Shown: positions 9,168 through 18,171, counted from the stretch's first letter. The stretch: DNA of 64,000 nt from Paraconexibacter algicola (GCF_003044185.1 NZ_PYYB01000003.1:62001-126000); one strand, 5' to 3'. The notes: generated by a model not told the origin, from the letters alone. Numbers and translations: made by a program.

Positions 9168-10475
9168 GTGGCGGCCGCGCCGGCCGCGCCGTCCGACGAC
9201 GGCGCCTACGCCCGCGGTGCGCGGATCCTCTCGCTGGGGATCGCGTCCACGGGCGTCTTCACGTTCGCGTACTTCGCGGTCGCGTCGCACACCCTGAGCC
9301 CGTCCGAGTACGGGGCCGTCGCGTTCCTCTGGAGCGTGCTGTTCGTCGTGATGTCGGTGATCTACCGACCGGTCGAGCAGCTGCTGTCCCGCACGCTCGC
9401 GACGTCCCGGGCGCTGGGTGGCGAGGCCGCCTCGCTGCGGACCCCGCTGATCATCCAGGGCTCGTTCGCGCTGCTGTTCCTCGTCGTCGCGCTCGCGTTC
9501 AAGGGCCCGCTGGAGGACCGGCTGGAGTCCGAGACGCTGTTCTGGATCTTCGTCGGGGCGGCACTGGCGTACGCGGCCTCGTACTTCGCCCGCGGCTACT
9601 TCGCCGGACACCAGTGGTTCGCGCTCTACGGCGGCCTGGTCCTGTTCGAGTCGATCGCCCGGATCCTCTTCCCGGTGGCCGTCGCGGTCGGGATCGCGTC
9701 CGGCCAGACGGCCGTCGCGCTGGGGATCCTCGCCGCGCCGTTCGCGTCGCTGCTGGTCGTGCCCGCCGCCCTCGTGCGGTACCGCCGCCGGGAGGCCGCC
9801 GGCGAGCTGCCCACGGCCCCGGCCGCCGCGCCTGCGGGTCGGGGCGAGCTGCGGGAGGGCGCGGACTTCGCGCTGTCGGTCGCGATGGTCCAGCTCGCCG
9901 AGCAGACGCTGCTGAACGTCGCGGTGCTGACCGTCGCCGCGTCGGCGGGCAACGCGCTGGCGGGCGTGGTCTTCAACGCGTTCATGATCGCCCGCGCACC
10001 GCTGCAGCTGTTCCAGTCGATCCAGACCTCGCTGCTGCCCCATCTCGCCGGGCTCGAGGCCACCGAGGGCCGCGAGGCGTTCGCCCGCGCGATCCGGGTG
10101 ACCGTGCTGGCGATCACCGGGTTCGCGGCCGCGATCACGCTCGGGCTGCTCGTCCTCGGCCCGTTCGCGATGGACCTGCTGTTCGACGAGGCCTACGACT
10201 ACGGGCGGCTCGGTCTCGCCGCCGTCGGGGTCGGGATGGGCTTCCACCTCGTCGCCGGGACGCTGAACCAGGCCGCCCTGGCGCGCGGCCGCGCCCGCCT
10301 GGCCGCGGGCGCCTGGCTGCTCGGTGCCGCCGTGTTCGTCGTCTGGATGGTCGTGCCGGTGATCGACGACCAGCTCGTGCGCGCGGAGACCGGGTACCTG
10401 GCCGCCGCCGCGCTGCTGTGCGCGCTGCTGACCGCGGTGTACCGCGGCGGGACGCCCACGCGCCCCGCCGCCTGA
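9168..10475 (+). CDS. MOP-superfamily polysaccharide flippase
   Basis: A 435-residue protein that is almost entirely membrane helices, about twelve. It opens ARGARILSLGIASTGVF and has the SPSEYGAVAFLWS loop typical of Wzx/MurJ-like exporters. It should flip the lipid-linked glycan assembled by the neighbouring enzymes. The GTG start at 9168, 5 bases after the methyltransferase stop, gives a sensible N-terminus just before the first span. It converges on the ABC transporter genes, with only 5 bases between stops. Confidence 0.8.
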   Translation: MAAAPAAPSDDGAYARGARILSLGIASTGVFTFAYFAVASHTLSPSEYGAVAFLWSVLFVVMSVIYRPVEQLLSRTLATSRALGGEAASLRTPLIIQGSFALLFLVVALAFKGPLEDRLESETLFWIFVGAALAYAASYFARGYFAGHQWFALYGGLVLFESIARILFPVAVAVGIASGQTAVALGILAAPFASLLVVPAALVRYRRREAAGELPTAPAAAPAGRGELREGADFALSVAMVQLAEQTLLNVAVLTVAASAGNALAGVVFNAFMIARAPLQLFQSIQTSLLPHLAGLEATEGREAFARAIRVTVLAITGFAAAITLGLLVLGPFAMDLLFDEAYDYGRLGLAAVGVGMGFHLVAGTLNQAALARGRARLAAGAWLLGAAVFVVWMVVPVIDDQLVRAETGYLAAAALLCALLTAVYRGGTPTRPAA

Positions 10476-10480
10476 CCGGC

Positions 10481-13018
10481 CTACTCGTGGGCGAGCGCCT
10501 CGAGCACGTTCAGCCGCGCCGCGCGACGGGCGGGCAGGGCCGCGGCGAGCACCCCGGCGAGCGCGGACAGCGCCAGCAGCAGCACGAGCGAGATCCCCGG
10601 GACGTGCAGGACGATCTCGTCGATCGCCTGGGTGAAGACGATCGACAGCACGACCCCGACCGCGAGGCCCAGGACGCCGCCGATGACCGCGATGATCACC
10701 GACTCCTTGCGGATCATCGCCTTGACCTGCCGGCGTGAGGTGCCGATCGCCCGCAGCATGCCGAGCTCGCGCGTGCGCTCGGTGATCGACAGCGCGAGCG
10801 TGTTGACGATGCCGAACAGCGACACGATGATCGCGAGCGCCAGCAGCGCGTAGATCATGCCGAGCAACTGGTCGATCTGGCCGGCCTGCTCGTCCTTGAA
10901 CTCGCTCGCGGTCAGCACCTCGGTCTGCGGGAACGCCCGGTCCAGGACGCGCGCGACGGCCCGCTTGGTGGCGGCGGTGTCCGTCCCCGGCGCGTAGCGC
11001 AGGAAGACGTAGGAGTCGTTGGCCACGCCGACGTCGCGGGCGACGGTGGCGTCGGGCAGGACGAGGTCGCCGAGCAGGTCGGCCTTGTCCTCGAACGTCC
11101 CGGCGACGCGCAGCCGCAGCTGCGACCGCCGCGGGGTGCGCACGGTGAGCGCGTCGCCCGCCTGCAGGCCGCGGTCCTTCGCGAAGTCGCGGGACACCGC
11201 GACCTCCGCGTCCCCGAGCCCGGAGATCACGTCGCCGCCGCTCGTGACGTTGTAGACGCGGGTGACCGTGCGCGGGTCGACGCCGGTGACGTCCTCGTCC
11301 TCGCCGTCCAGGCGCACCTGGGCGAAGCGGAAGCCCGACAGCGTCTCGACGCCACGGACGCGCGCGACCCGGTCGGCGACCGCGCCGGAGAAGGGGTCGA
11401 AGCCGTTCTGGTGCTGGATGACCGCGTCGCCCGCGAGGCCACGGTCGATGAAGCCCGACACGGTCTCCTTCGCGCTCGCGGCGAAGATCGACGCGAAGCT
11501 CACCAGCGCCACGCCGATCATCAGGGCCGCGGCGGTCGCGGCCGTGCGGCCCGGCTGGCGCACCGAGTTCTCGCGGGCCAGCCGCGCGGTGACCCCGCTG
11601 CCGAACACGCGGCCGACGACGGCGGCGATCGGGCCGACGAGCTTCGGGCTCATCAGGCCGACGCCGAGGAACGTCGCGGCGGCGCCCGCCCCCGCCAGCG
11701 AGAGTCCCGTCGTCGCGTCGTCGACCGCGACGAGCGCGACGACGAGCAGCACGATCCCGATCGAGGTCAGGACGACCGCGGCCGGGAACGCCAGCCGCGA
11801 CGAGCGGCTCTCCGGCAGCGCGACGCCCTCGCGCAGCGCGGCCACCGGCGGGACGCGCGTGGCGCGCAGCGCCGGCGCGAGGCTCGCCAGCAGCGTCACG
11901 AGCACCCCGACGACGAGCGAGACGACGATCGTGCGGGTCTCGAGCACGGTGCCCTGCGACGGGAGGTCGAACCCGACGGCGTAGAAGAGGGCCTTCAGCA
12001 GCTTCGCGACCCCGATGCCGAGCAGCAGCCCGACCGCGCTGCCGAGCGCGCCGAGCGCCAGCCCCTCGGTCAGCACGCTGCGCAGCACCTGGCCGCGGGA
12101 CGCGCCGAGCGTGCGCAGCAGCGCGAACTCGCGGGCGCGCTGCGTCACCGTGATCGAGAACGTGTTGAAGATGATGAACGCGCCGACGAACAGCGAGATG
12201 CCGGCGAAGGCCAGCAGCGCCGTCGGCAGGAACGACAGGTTGTCCTTGATCGTCTCGGTCTGGTCGCGCGCCTCCTCCTGCCCGGTCCGCACGTCGTAGC
12301 GCCGGTCGGGCACCGCGGCGCGCACGGCGTCGCGCAGCGCGGACGGGCTCGTGCCGTCCTTCGCGGCGATCGCGATCTCGTCGAAGCGGCCCGCCTTGCC
12401 GGTGATGCGCTGCGCCTCCGGGAGCGTCATCAGCGCGACGGCCGCGCCGCCGTAGGAGTCGACGCCCGCGACGCCGACCAGACCGACCAGTCGGTAGGTC
12501 CGCCGCGGCTCCTTGGCGACGATGTCGACGGTGCCGCCGACCTCGAAGCCCTTGCGCTCGGCGGTCGAGCGGTCGAGCGCGACCTCGTCGGCGCGCCGCG
12601 GCAGGCGGCCCTCGAGCACGTCGAAGGACTCGAAGCGCCGGTCCTGCTGGATCGACGCGACGAAGTTCGGGGCGCCCGAGGACACCGGGTCGCCCTTGCG
12701 GTCGAGGATCGTCGCCTCCTGGTCGAAGACGCTGCCGCCGACCGAGGCGACCTGCGGGAGCGTGCGGATGCGGTCCGCCACGGAGGACGGGATCGACTCC
12801 GTCTGCCCGAACTGGGCGGCGGTGACCTCGTCGTCGGGGGTCACGACGGCGTCGGTCTGCGCGTAGGAGGCCGCGAAGATCCGGTCGAACGACGAGTTGA
12901 TCGTGTCGGTGAAGACGTAGGTCCCGGCGATCAGCGTGACGCCGAGGGCGACGGCCAGCGCGGTCAGCGCGAGCCGGGTCTTGCGGGCGAGCAGCCCGCG
13001 GAGGGCGACCTTGCGCAT
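10481..13018 (-). CDS. ABC transporter permease with two FtsX domains
   Basis: An 845-residue permease. It has an N-terminal membrane anchor (about 15-37), a large extracytoplasmic domain (about 40-250) and a three-span FtsX core with SITVTQRAREFALLRTLGASRGQVL near residue 290-315. A central pair of spans and a second extracytoplasmic domain follow, then a second FtsX core with SITERTRELGMLRAIGTSRRQV near 745. This duplicated layout matches MacB/LolC-like exporters that push lipoproteins, lipids or peptides out. It is paired with the ATPase directly upstream. The substrate is unknown. Confidence 0.88.
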   Translation of the reverse strand: MRKVALRGLLARKTRLALTALAVALGVTLIAGTYVFTDTINSSFDRIFAASYAQTDAVVTPDDEVTAAQFGQTESIPSSVADRIRTLPQVASVGGSVFDQEATILDRKGDPVSSGAPNFVASIQQDRRFESFDVLEGRLPRRADEVALDRSTAERKGFEVGGTVDIVAKEPRRTYRLVGLVGVAGVDSYGGAAVALMTLPEAQRITGKAGRFDEIAIAAKDGTSPSALRDAVRAAVPDRRYDVRTGQEEARDQTETIKDNLSFLPTALLAFAGISLFVGAFIIFNTFSITVTQRAREFALLRTLGASRGQVLRSVLTEGLALGALGSAVGLLLGIGVAKLLKALFYAVGFDLPSQGTVLETRTIVVSLVVGVLVTLLASLAPALRATRVPPVAALREGVALPESRSSRLAFPAAVVLTSIGIVLLVVALVAVDDATTGLSLAGAGAAATFLGVGLMSPKLVGPIAAVVGRVFGSGVTARLARENSVRQPGRTAATAAALMIGVALVSFASIFAASAKETVSGFIDRGLAGDAVIQHQNGFDPFSGAVADRVARVRGVETLSGFRFAQVRLDGEDEDVTGVDPRTVTRVYNVTSGGDVISGLGDAEVAVSRDFAKDRGLQAGDALTVRTPRRSQLRLRVAGTFEDKADLLGDLVLPDATVARDVGVANDSYVFLRYAPGTDTAATKRAVARVLDRAFPQTEVLTASEFKDEQAGQIDQLLGMIYALLALAIIVSLFGIVNTLALSITERTRELGMLRAIGTSRRQVKAMIRKESVIIAVIGGVLGLAVGVVLSIVFTQAIDEIVLHVPGISLVLLLALSALAGVLAAALPARRAARLNVLEALAHE

Positions 13019-13027
13019 CGTCGGCCC

Positions 13028-13768
13028 CTACGCGCCGGTCGGCACGCGCGGCGTGACGCGCTCGTCGGAGACGACGAGGCCGTCCTGGAGCGTGACGAGC
13101 CGGTCGGCGATCGCCGCGGCGTCGGGGTCGTGGGTGACCATGACGATCGTCTGACCGAACTCGTCGACGCTGCGGCGCAGCAGCGCCAGCACCTCCGCGG
13201 AGGTCTTGGAGTCGAGGTTGCCGGTCGGCTCGTCGGCGAACACGATCGCGGGCCGGGAGGCGAGCGCGCGGGCGACCGCGACGCGCTGCTGCTGACCGCC
13301 CGACAGCTCCGCGGGACGGTGCGTCAGCCGGTTCTGCAGCCCGACGATGCCGACGAGCTGGTCGATCCACTCGCGGTCGGGCCTGCGTCCGGCGATCGAG
13401 AGCGGCAGCAGGATGTTCTCCTCGGCGCTGAGGACCGGGACGAGGTTGAACGACTGGAAGATGAACCCGATGCGGTCGCGGCGCAGCTCGGTGAGCTTTG
13501 CGTCGTCCAGGGCGGTGATCTCCACGCCGTCCAGGCGCACGGTGCCGCCGGTGGGCCGGTCGAGCCCGGCGAGGCAGTGCATGAGCGTCGACTTGCCCGA
13601 GCCGGAGGCGCCCATGATCGCCGTGAACTCCCCGGCGGGGAACGTGGCGGAGACGCCCGCGAGGGCGTGCACGGCCGCCTCGCCCTCCCCGTAGCGGCGG
13701 GTCAGCTCGTGGGCGACGACGAGGTCGGTGGCCGTGGGCGCCGCGAGACCGGAAGGGTGGGTGGACAT
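13028..13768 (-). CDS. ABC transporter ATP-binding protein (LolD/MacB family)
   Basis: A 246-residue ATPase. Walker A is GASGSGKST (about 54-62), the Q-loop is [10 protein letters not shown], the signature is [15 protein letters not shown], Walker B is [14 protein letters not shown] and the H-loop is MVTHDP. The [10 protein letters not shown] continuation is typical of the MacB/LolD subfamily. The start is the ATG at 13768, since the open frame beyond it is antisense to the hydrolase gene. It is 9 bases from the permease ATG, so the two form one exporter operon. Confidence 0.93.
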   Translation of the reverse strand: MSTHPSGLAAPTATDLVVAHELTRRYGEGEAAVHALAGVSATFPAGEFTAIMGASGSGKSTLMHCLAGLDRPTGGTVRLDGVEITALDDAKLTELRRDRIGFIFQSFNLVPVLSAEENILLPLSIAGRRPDREWIDQLVGIVGLQNRLTHRPAELSGGQQQRVAVARALASRPAIVFADEPTGNLDSKTSAEVLALLRRSVDEFGQTIVMVTHDPDAAAIADRLVTLQDGLVVSDERVTPRVPTGA

Positions 13769-13841
13769 GACCGTCAGCGTCGCAGACGCGCGGGTCGTCG
13801 CCCATCGGGAACCTCCCCTACGGCACCCCGGGGAGCCGGGG

Positions 13842-13847
13842 TAGGGT
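13842..13847 (+). promoter_or_regulatory. TAGGGT -10 box, leaderless promoter of the hydrolase gene
   Basis: TAGGGT ends exactly 6 bases before the ATG at 13854, so the predicted first transcribed base is the A of the start codon. There is no Shine-Dalgarno. The -35 region is weak. Confidence 0.55.
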
Positions 13848-13853
13848 CCGCGG

Positions 13854-14519
13854 ATGCGCGAGATCGCCCCGGACGTCCACCTGATCACCGGCTTCCCGCC
13901 GCTGGCCGTCAACTGCTTCCTCATCGGGGACGTGCTCGTCGACGCGATGGGCCGGGGCGACGCCAAGCGGATCCTCAAGGCGCTGCAGGGGCGCACCGTC
14001 GCCGCGCACGCGCTGACGCACGCGCACCCGGACCACCAGGGCTCCTCGCACGCGGTCTGCGAGGCCCTCGGGATCCCCCTGTGGGTGCACGAGCTCGACG
14101 CCCCCGCGGTCGAGGACCCGTCGCTCATCCGGCAGCGTCAGCGGTCCCACCCGATCAACACGCTGATGGACCGGCTCTTCACCGGGCCCGCGCACCCGGT
14201 GGCGCGCACGCTCGCCGAAGGCGACGTGGTCGGCGGCTTCACGGTGCTGGAGACCCCGGGGCACTCGCTCGGCCACGTCTGCTTCTGGCGCGAGTCCGAC
14301 CGCGTCCTGATCGCCGGGGACGTCCTCAACACGCAGCACTCGCTGCTGCTGTTCCCGCGCGGCCCGCGCGAGCCGGTCGGCTGGTTCACCCCCGACCCGG
14401 AGACCAACCGCGCGTCGCTGCGGCGTCTTGGGGAGCTCGAGCCGGCGGTCGTGTGCGTCGGCCACGGGCCGGTGTGGACCGACACCGCCCGGTTCGTCGC
14501 GTTCTGCCGGTCGGTCTGA
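13854..14519 (+). CDS. Metallo-beta-lactamase-fold hydrolase
   Basis: A 221-residue protein with the metal motif THAHPDH (His56, His58, Asp60, His61), then TPGHSLGH, IAGDVLNTQ and a late VGHGPV. These ligands fit a two-metal glyoxalase II-like hydrolase. The substrate is not indicated. Candidates are thioesters such as S-lactoylglutathione analogues, or lactones. It is a single-gene unit that diverges from the ABC exporter and converges on rpe. The ATG at 13854 is supported by the -10 box placement. Confidence 0.85.
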   Translation: MREIAPDVHLITGFPPLAVNCFLIGDVLVDAMGRGDAKRILKALQGRTVAAHALTHAHPDHQGSSHAVCEALGIPLWVHELDAPAVEDPSLIRQRQRSHPINTLMDRLFTGPAHPVARTLAEGDVVGGFTVLETPGHSLGHVCFWRESDRVLIAGDVLNTQHSLLLFPRGPREPVGWFTPDPETNRASLRRLGELEPAVVCVGHGPVWTDTARFVAFCRSV

Positions 14520-14525
14520 GCGGTC

Positions 14526-14540
14526 CGCGGCGCCGCCGCG
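14526..14540. terminator. Hairpin between converging hydrolase and rpe genes
   Basis: A 6-bp stem CGCGGC/GCCGCG with a 3-base loop, in the 25 bases between the two stop codons. It is short and has no T-tract, so it is only a candidate. Confidence 0.35.
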
Positions 14541-14544
14541 CGCG

Positions 14545-15204
14545 TCAGGCCGCGCCGCGCGCGGCCGCCTCGATCTCGCGGAAGGCGGCGGCCGGGTCGG
14601 GTTTGGAGAAGACGGCGGAGCCGGCGACGAGCTTGTCCGCCCCCGCCTGCACGACGACCGGCGCGGTGCGGGCGTCCACGCCGCCGTCGACCTCGAGCGC
14701 GACGTCGGGACCGACGAGCGCGCGCATCCGCTCGATCTTCGCCGGGGACGTCGGGATGAACGGCTGACCGCCCCAGCCGGGGTTCACGGTCATGCAGAGC
14801 GCGAGGTCGACCTCGACCTCCTCGAAGACCCCGAGCGGCGTGCCGGGACAGACGGCGATCCCGGCCTTGACGCCGTGCTCGCGGATCGCCTGCACGACGC
14901 GGTGGCTGTGCGCGGTCGCCTCGGCGTGGAAGGTGATGACGTCGGCGCCCGCCTGCGCGAACGCGTCGACCTGCCGCTCGGGCCGGTCGATCATCAGGTG
15001 GCAGTCCAGGACGACGCGGTCGCCGAACGCCTCGCGCAGCGCGCTGACGACGATCGGGCCCATCGTGATCGGTGGCACGAAGACCCCGTCCATGACGTCG
15101 ATGTGCACCCACGTCGCGCCGGCCTCGACGACCGTGGCGACCTGGTCGTGCAGGCGCGCGAAGTCGGCGGAGAGGATGGACGGGGCGATCTCGATGGAGC
15201 TCAT
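14545..15204 (-). CDS. rpe: Ribulose-phosphate 3-epimerase
   Basis: Rpe interconverts ribulose 5-phosphate and xylulose 5-phosphate in the pentose phosphate pathway. The 219-residue TIM barrel shows SILSADFARL at the start, the metal-ligand stretch HIDVMDGVFVPPITMG, CHLMIDRPE, MTVNPGWGGQ and EVDGGV. All catalytic segments are present and the length is normal. It is last in the priA-def-fmt-rsmB-zinc ribbon run, 13 bases after the zinc ribbon gene. It also supplies the pool that RibBA draws on. Confidence 0.96.
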   Translation of the reverse strand: MSSIEIAPSILSADFARLHDQVATVVEAGATWVHIDVMDGVFVPPITMGPIVVSALREAFGDRVVLDCHLMIDRPERQVDAFAQAGADVITFHAEATAHSHRVVQAIREHGVKAGIAVCPGTPLGVFEEVEVDLALCMTVNPGWGGQPFIPTSPAKIERMRALVGPDVALEVDGGVDARTAPVVVQAGADKLVAGSAVFSKPDPAAAFREIEAAARGAA

Positions 15205-15217
15205 GCCACCGGGGGTT

Positions 15218-15442
15218 CTACACCTCGGCGAGCATCGATGCCCCGCAGTGGTTGCAGAGCGTCATCGCCGTGGTGCTCATCCGCACGATCGTGCCGTGCT
15301 CGCCGCAGTCGGCGCACACCGACAGCAGCTCGAAGCGGTGCAGGCACGAGACGCAGCGGTAGCGGCCCGGCAGCGACGTGGGGCGCAGCCAGGGCTCCTT
15401 GCAGCTCGGGCACGCCGGCCCGATCTCCCACTCGGCGGACAT
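15218..15442 (-). CDS. Small zinc-ribbon protein
   Basis: A 74-residue protein built of three Cys pairs: CPSC (about 11-14), CVSC (about 30-33) with CADC (about 43-46), and a final CNHC near 64. This is enough for two zinc ribbons or a rubredoxin-like knuckle. There is no membrane span. It sits between rsmB and rpe, with 12 bases to the rsmB stop, and is probably co-transcribed. No named family is recognised. Binding to nucleic acid or to a ribosome-linked partner would fit the context, but that is inference. Confidence 0.7.
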   Translation of the reverse strand: MSAEWEIGPACPSCKEPWLRPTSLPGRYRCVSCLHRFELLSVCADCGEHGTIVRMSTTAMTLCNHCGASMLAEV

Positions 15443-15454
15443 CGAGCAGGGAGC

Positions 15455-16645
15455 CTACGGGGTCTCCCGGGCGACGTAGAACCCGTCGGTCCCGTCGCGG
15501 TGCGGGAGCGTCTGGAAGCGCTCGTCGCCGACCAGACGCTCCTCTTCCCGGGAGATCGTGCAGGTGGAGTAGACGAGCGTGCCCCCCGGCTTCAGGGCGC
15601 CCCGGGCGGCCTGGAGCATGCGGTCCTGCAGCGCGGCGAGCTGCGTGATCGCGGCCTCGGTCACGCGCCAGCGCAGGTCCGGGTGCGAGCGCAGCGTGCC
15701 CAGCCCGGAGCACGGCGGGTCCAGCAGCACGCGGTCGAACGGCCGGTCGGTCTGGAACCGCGACGCGTCGGCGACCACGACGGTGACGTTGCGGGCGTGC
15801 AGGCGCTCGCAGGTCCGCTGGAGCGCCCCGGCCCGGCCGGTGTGCTGCTCGACGGCGACGAGGTCCCCCTCCCCGCCCATCAGCGCGGCGAGGTGGGCGG
15901 TCTTGCCTCCCGGGGCGGCGCAGAGGTCGAGGACCCGCTCGCCCGGGCGCGGCCCGAGGAACCGGGCGACGCGCTGCGCGGCCCGGGACTGCGGCGTGAT
16001 CGCGCCCGCGGCGAACAGCGGCGAGCCCGCCAGGTCGAACGGCCCGTCGAGGACGAGCGCGTCGTCCTCGCGGCGGCCCGGCGGCAGCTGCGACGCGTCG
16101 ACGGGGACGAGCGTGTTGATCCGCAGCACGAGCTCCGCGGGCTCGTTGTTGGCCGCCAGCAGCGCGCGGGTCTCGTCCGCGCCGAGCTCGTCCCACCAGC
16201 GGCGCACGAGCCACTCCGGGTGGCTGTGGCGGATCGCGGCGCCCTGCGGGTCGGTGTCGGCGGGCAGCTCGATCCCCTCACGCTGGACGCGGCGCAGGAT
16301 CGCGTTGACGACCTTGTGGCCCGGGCCGGGCTTCGCGAGCTCGACGCTCTCGGAGATCGCGGCGTGGTCGGCGACCCCGTCGAGGAACAGCAGCTGCTCG
16401 AGCCCGAGCCAGAGGGCGGCGCGGACCTCGGGCTGCAGGCGTCCCTTCGCGTGCCGGGCGACGATCCACTCCAGCGTGCCGTGCCGCTGCACGACCCCGA
16501 ACACCAGGCGCTTGGCGAGCGCCCGCTCGCGGGGATCCAGGCCCTCCGCCTCGGCGCGCAGCGCCCGGTCGGCGTAGGCCCCCTGCTCGAAGACGCGCCG
16601 CACGACCCGCAGCGCGGTCGCACGCGCCGGGCTGACCGCGGACAT
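15455..16645 (-). CDS. rsmB: 16S rRNA (cytosine-967 C5)-methyltransferase
   Basis: RsmB makes m5C967 in 16S rRNA. In this 396-residue protein the first about 135 residues are a NusB-like RNA-binding domain (RLVFGVVQRHGTLEW, HKVVNAILRRV). The Rossmann methyltransferase follows, with LDLCAAPGGKTAHLAALM. Both catalytic cysteines are present, one in DPPCSGLGTLRSHPDLRW and one in YSTCTISREE. It is slightly shorter than the usual 430. It belongs to the classic priA-def-fmt-rsmB neighbourhood. A TACCGT box 7 bases before the ATG suggests an internal leaderless promoter. Confidence 0.95.
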   Translation of the reverse strand: MSAVSPARATALRVVRRVFEQGAYADRALRAEAEGLDPRERALAKRLVFGVVQRHGTLEWIVARHAKGRLQPEVRAALWLGLEQLLFLDGVADHAAISESVELAKPGPGHKVVNAILRRVQREGIELPADTDPQGAAIRHSHPEWLVRRWWDELGADETRALLAANNEPAELVLRINTLVPVDASQLPPGRREDDALVLDGPFDLAGSPLFAAGAITPQSRAAQRVARFLGPRPGERVLDLCAAPGGKTAHLAALMGGEGDLVAVEQHTGRAGALQRTCERLHARNVTVVVADASRFQTDRPFDRVLLDPPCSGLGTLRSHPDLRWRVTEAAITQLAALQDRMLQAARGALKPGGTLVYSTCTISREEERLVGDERFQTLPHRDGTDGFYVARETP

Positions 16646-16652
16646 GGGCCGG

Positions 16653-16658
16653 ACGGTA
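16653..16658 (-). promoter_or_regulatory. TACCGT -10 box of rsmB
   Basis: TACCGT ends 7 bases before the rsmB ATG at 16645, in the gap between fmt and rsmB and not part of a stop codon. No Shine-Dalgarno is seen. It suggests a leaderless internal promoter. Confidence 0.45.
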
Positions 16659-16695
16659 CCTCAGCGCCGACCGCGGAGGTCCTGCGCCGGGACGC

Positions 16696-17517
16696 TCAGC
16701 TGCGGCCGCGCAGGTAGTCCGCGTAGGGCATCGCCCGCTTGCCGGGCGGCTGGACCTCGAGCAGCTCGAGCGTCCCGTCCTCCCCCACGCGCGCGTCGCG
16801 CACGCCGAGGAACGAGCCGTCGGGCAGCTGCAGGCGCGCGCCGACGTGCGGGCTCAGGGCGCGCACGACGCGCACCTGCTCGGCGGCGGGGGCGCCCGGG
16901 TCCAGCGTGCGGTCCTCGGCGGTGAGCTTCTCCGCGTAGGTGACGCCGTCCTCGACCTGCTCCTCGTAGACGGGCGGGTCGTCGAGGGCGCGGATCAGCA
17001 GCGTCGCGCCGAGGTCCTGCAGGCGGCGGGCGAGCGCCCCGTAGGTGTCGTCCTCGCGGATCGGCTCGCGCTCCAGCAGCCCGACCGGGCCGCTGTCGAG
17101 GCCCGCGGTCAGGCGCATGATCGCCACCCCGGTCTCGGCGTCGCCGGCCATGATCGCCCGCTCGATCGGGGCCGCGCCGCGCCAGCGCGGCAGCAGCGAC
17201 GGGTGCACGTTGAGGATCTCGTGCGCGTCGAGCAGCTCCTGCTTGATCAGGGCGCCGAACGCGCACACGATCAGCACGTCCGGGCGGGCGGCGGCGATCC
17301 GCTCGCGGGCCTCGGGGCCGTTGACGTCCTGCGGCTGGTCCAGCGGGATGCCCAGCAGGCGCGCGAGGTCGGCGACCGGCGGCGACTGCAGCGCGCGGCC
17401 GCGCCCCTTCGGGCGGTCCGGGCGGGTGACGACGAGCTCGGGGCGGTGCGGCGTGTCGGCCAGCCGGCCGAGGATCGCGGCCGCGAAGTCCGAGGTGCCG
17501 AGGTAGACGGTGCGCAC
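16696..17517 (-). CDS. fmt: Methionyl-tRNA formyltransferase, compact form
   Basis: Fmt formylates initiator Met-tRNA using 10-formyl-tetrahydrofolate. Clear marks are the N-terminal YLGTSDFAAAIL, the folate-binding ILNVHPSLLPRWRGAAPIER near residue 107-126, and the C-terminal LLEVQPPGKRAMPYADYLRG. The length is 273 residues against the usual 305-320. The deficit lies in the C-terminal tRNA-binding barrel, where the strands between the LSPHVGA segment and the final GTLELLEVQP are much shortened. The GTG at 17517, within 12 bases of the def stop, is the best start. The catalytic domain looks complete. Confidence 0.93.
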   Translation of the reverse strand: MRTVYLGTSDFAAAILGRLADTPHRPELVVTRPDRPKGRGRALQSPPVADLARLLGIPLDQPQDVNGPEARERIAAARPDVLIVCAFGALIKQELLDAHEILNVHPSLLPRWRGAAPIERAIMAGDAETGVAIMRLTAGLDSGPVGLLEREPIREDDTYGALARRLQDLGATLLIRALDDPPVYEEQVEDGVTYAEKLTAEDRTLDPGAPAAEQVRVVRALSPHVGARLQLPDGSFLGVRDARVGEDGTLELLEVQPPGKRAMPYADYLRGRS

Positions 17518-17528
17518 GCGGACCGGGC

Positions 17529-18164
17529 TCAGTCGCCGAGGTCGGGGCCGCGGACCCCGCGCTCCTGCGCCTCGCGCAGCGCGCGCATCGCCTCCTTGCG
17601 CTGGGCGCGCGTGGTGCGGTCGAGGATCAGCACGCCGTCGAGGTGGTCCATCTCGTGCTGGATGACGCGGGCCTCGAGGCCGGACGCCTCGATGATCTGC
17701 TCCTCGCCCCACTCGTCGAGCGCGCGGACCCGCACGTGCACGGGGCGCTCGACGTCGACGACGACCGCGGGCAGGCTCAGGCAGCCCTCCTCGAAGACCT
17801 CGGTCTCCTTGCTGGACCACTCGATCTCCGGGTTCACCAGGGCCGCGAGCGGCGCCTCGGAGCTCAGCCGGTAGACGAGCAGGCGCGTCGGGACGCCCAG
17901 CTGCGGCGCGGCGAGCCCGATGCCCATCGAGTCCTCCATTAGCGAGCCCATGCGCTGCACCTCGAGCCGCAGCTCGTCGTCGAAGTCCTCGATCGCCCGG
18001 GCCTTCGTCTTGAGGACCGGGTCGCCGAACTGCTTGACGAGCTTCAGCGCCTCGCGACGGCGCGCGAGCGCCTCGGGGTCGGGCGGCGGGACCTCGCGGG
18101 TCGGGCGGCCGCCGTCGGCCTCCTCGTCGGGGACCAGCTCGATCTTCTCGTCGACGTCGGACAT
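17529..18164 (-). CDS. def: Peptide deformylase with N-terminal extension
   Basis: Def removes the formyl group from nascent proteins, acting after Fmt, its operon neighbour. All three family motifs are intact: GIGLAAPQLG (about 81-90), EEGCLSLP (metal ligand Cys128) and HEMDHLDG (His170 and His174). At 211 residues it is longer than the usual 150-190, because of an acidic and then Arg-rich stretch of about 38 residues before the KLVKQFGDPVL start of the fold. A TACCCT box ends 7 bases before the ATG at 18164. This favours that ATG over the GTG codon just before it. Confidence 0.95.
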   Translation of the reverse strand: MSDVDEKIELVPDEEADGGRPTREVPPPDPEALARRREALKLVKQFGDPVLKTKARAIEDFDDELRLEVQRMGSLMEDSMGIGLAAPQLGVPTRLLVYRLSSEAPLAALVNPEIEWSSKETEVFEEGCLSLPAVVVDVERPVHVRVRALDEWGEEQIIEASGLEARVIQHEMDHLDGVLILDRTTRAQRKEAMRALREAQERGVRGPDLGD

Positions 18165-18171
18165 CACCCCA

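Noticed and set aside
8523-13805. A 1760-codon open frame on the minus strand
   Set aside because: It runs through the ABC genes in the wrong frame and antisense to the flippase and methyltransferase. Composition is Arg/Ala/Gly shadow type.
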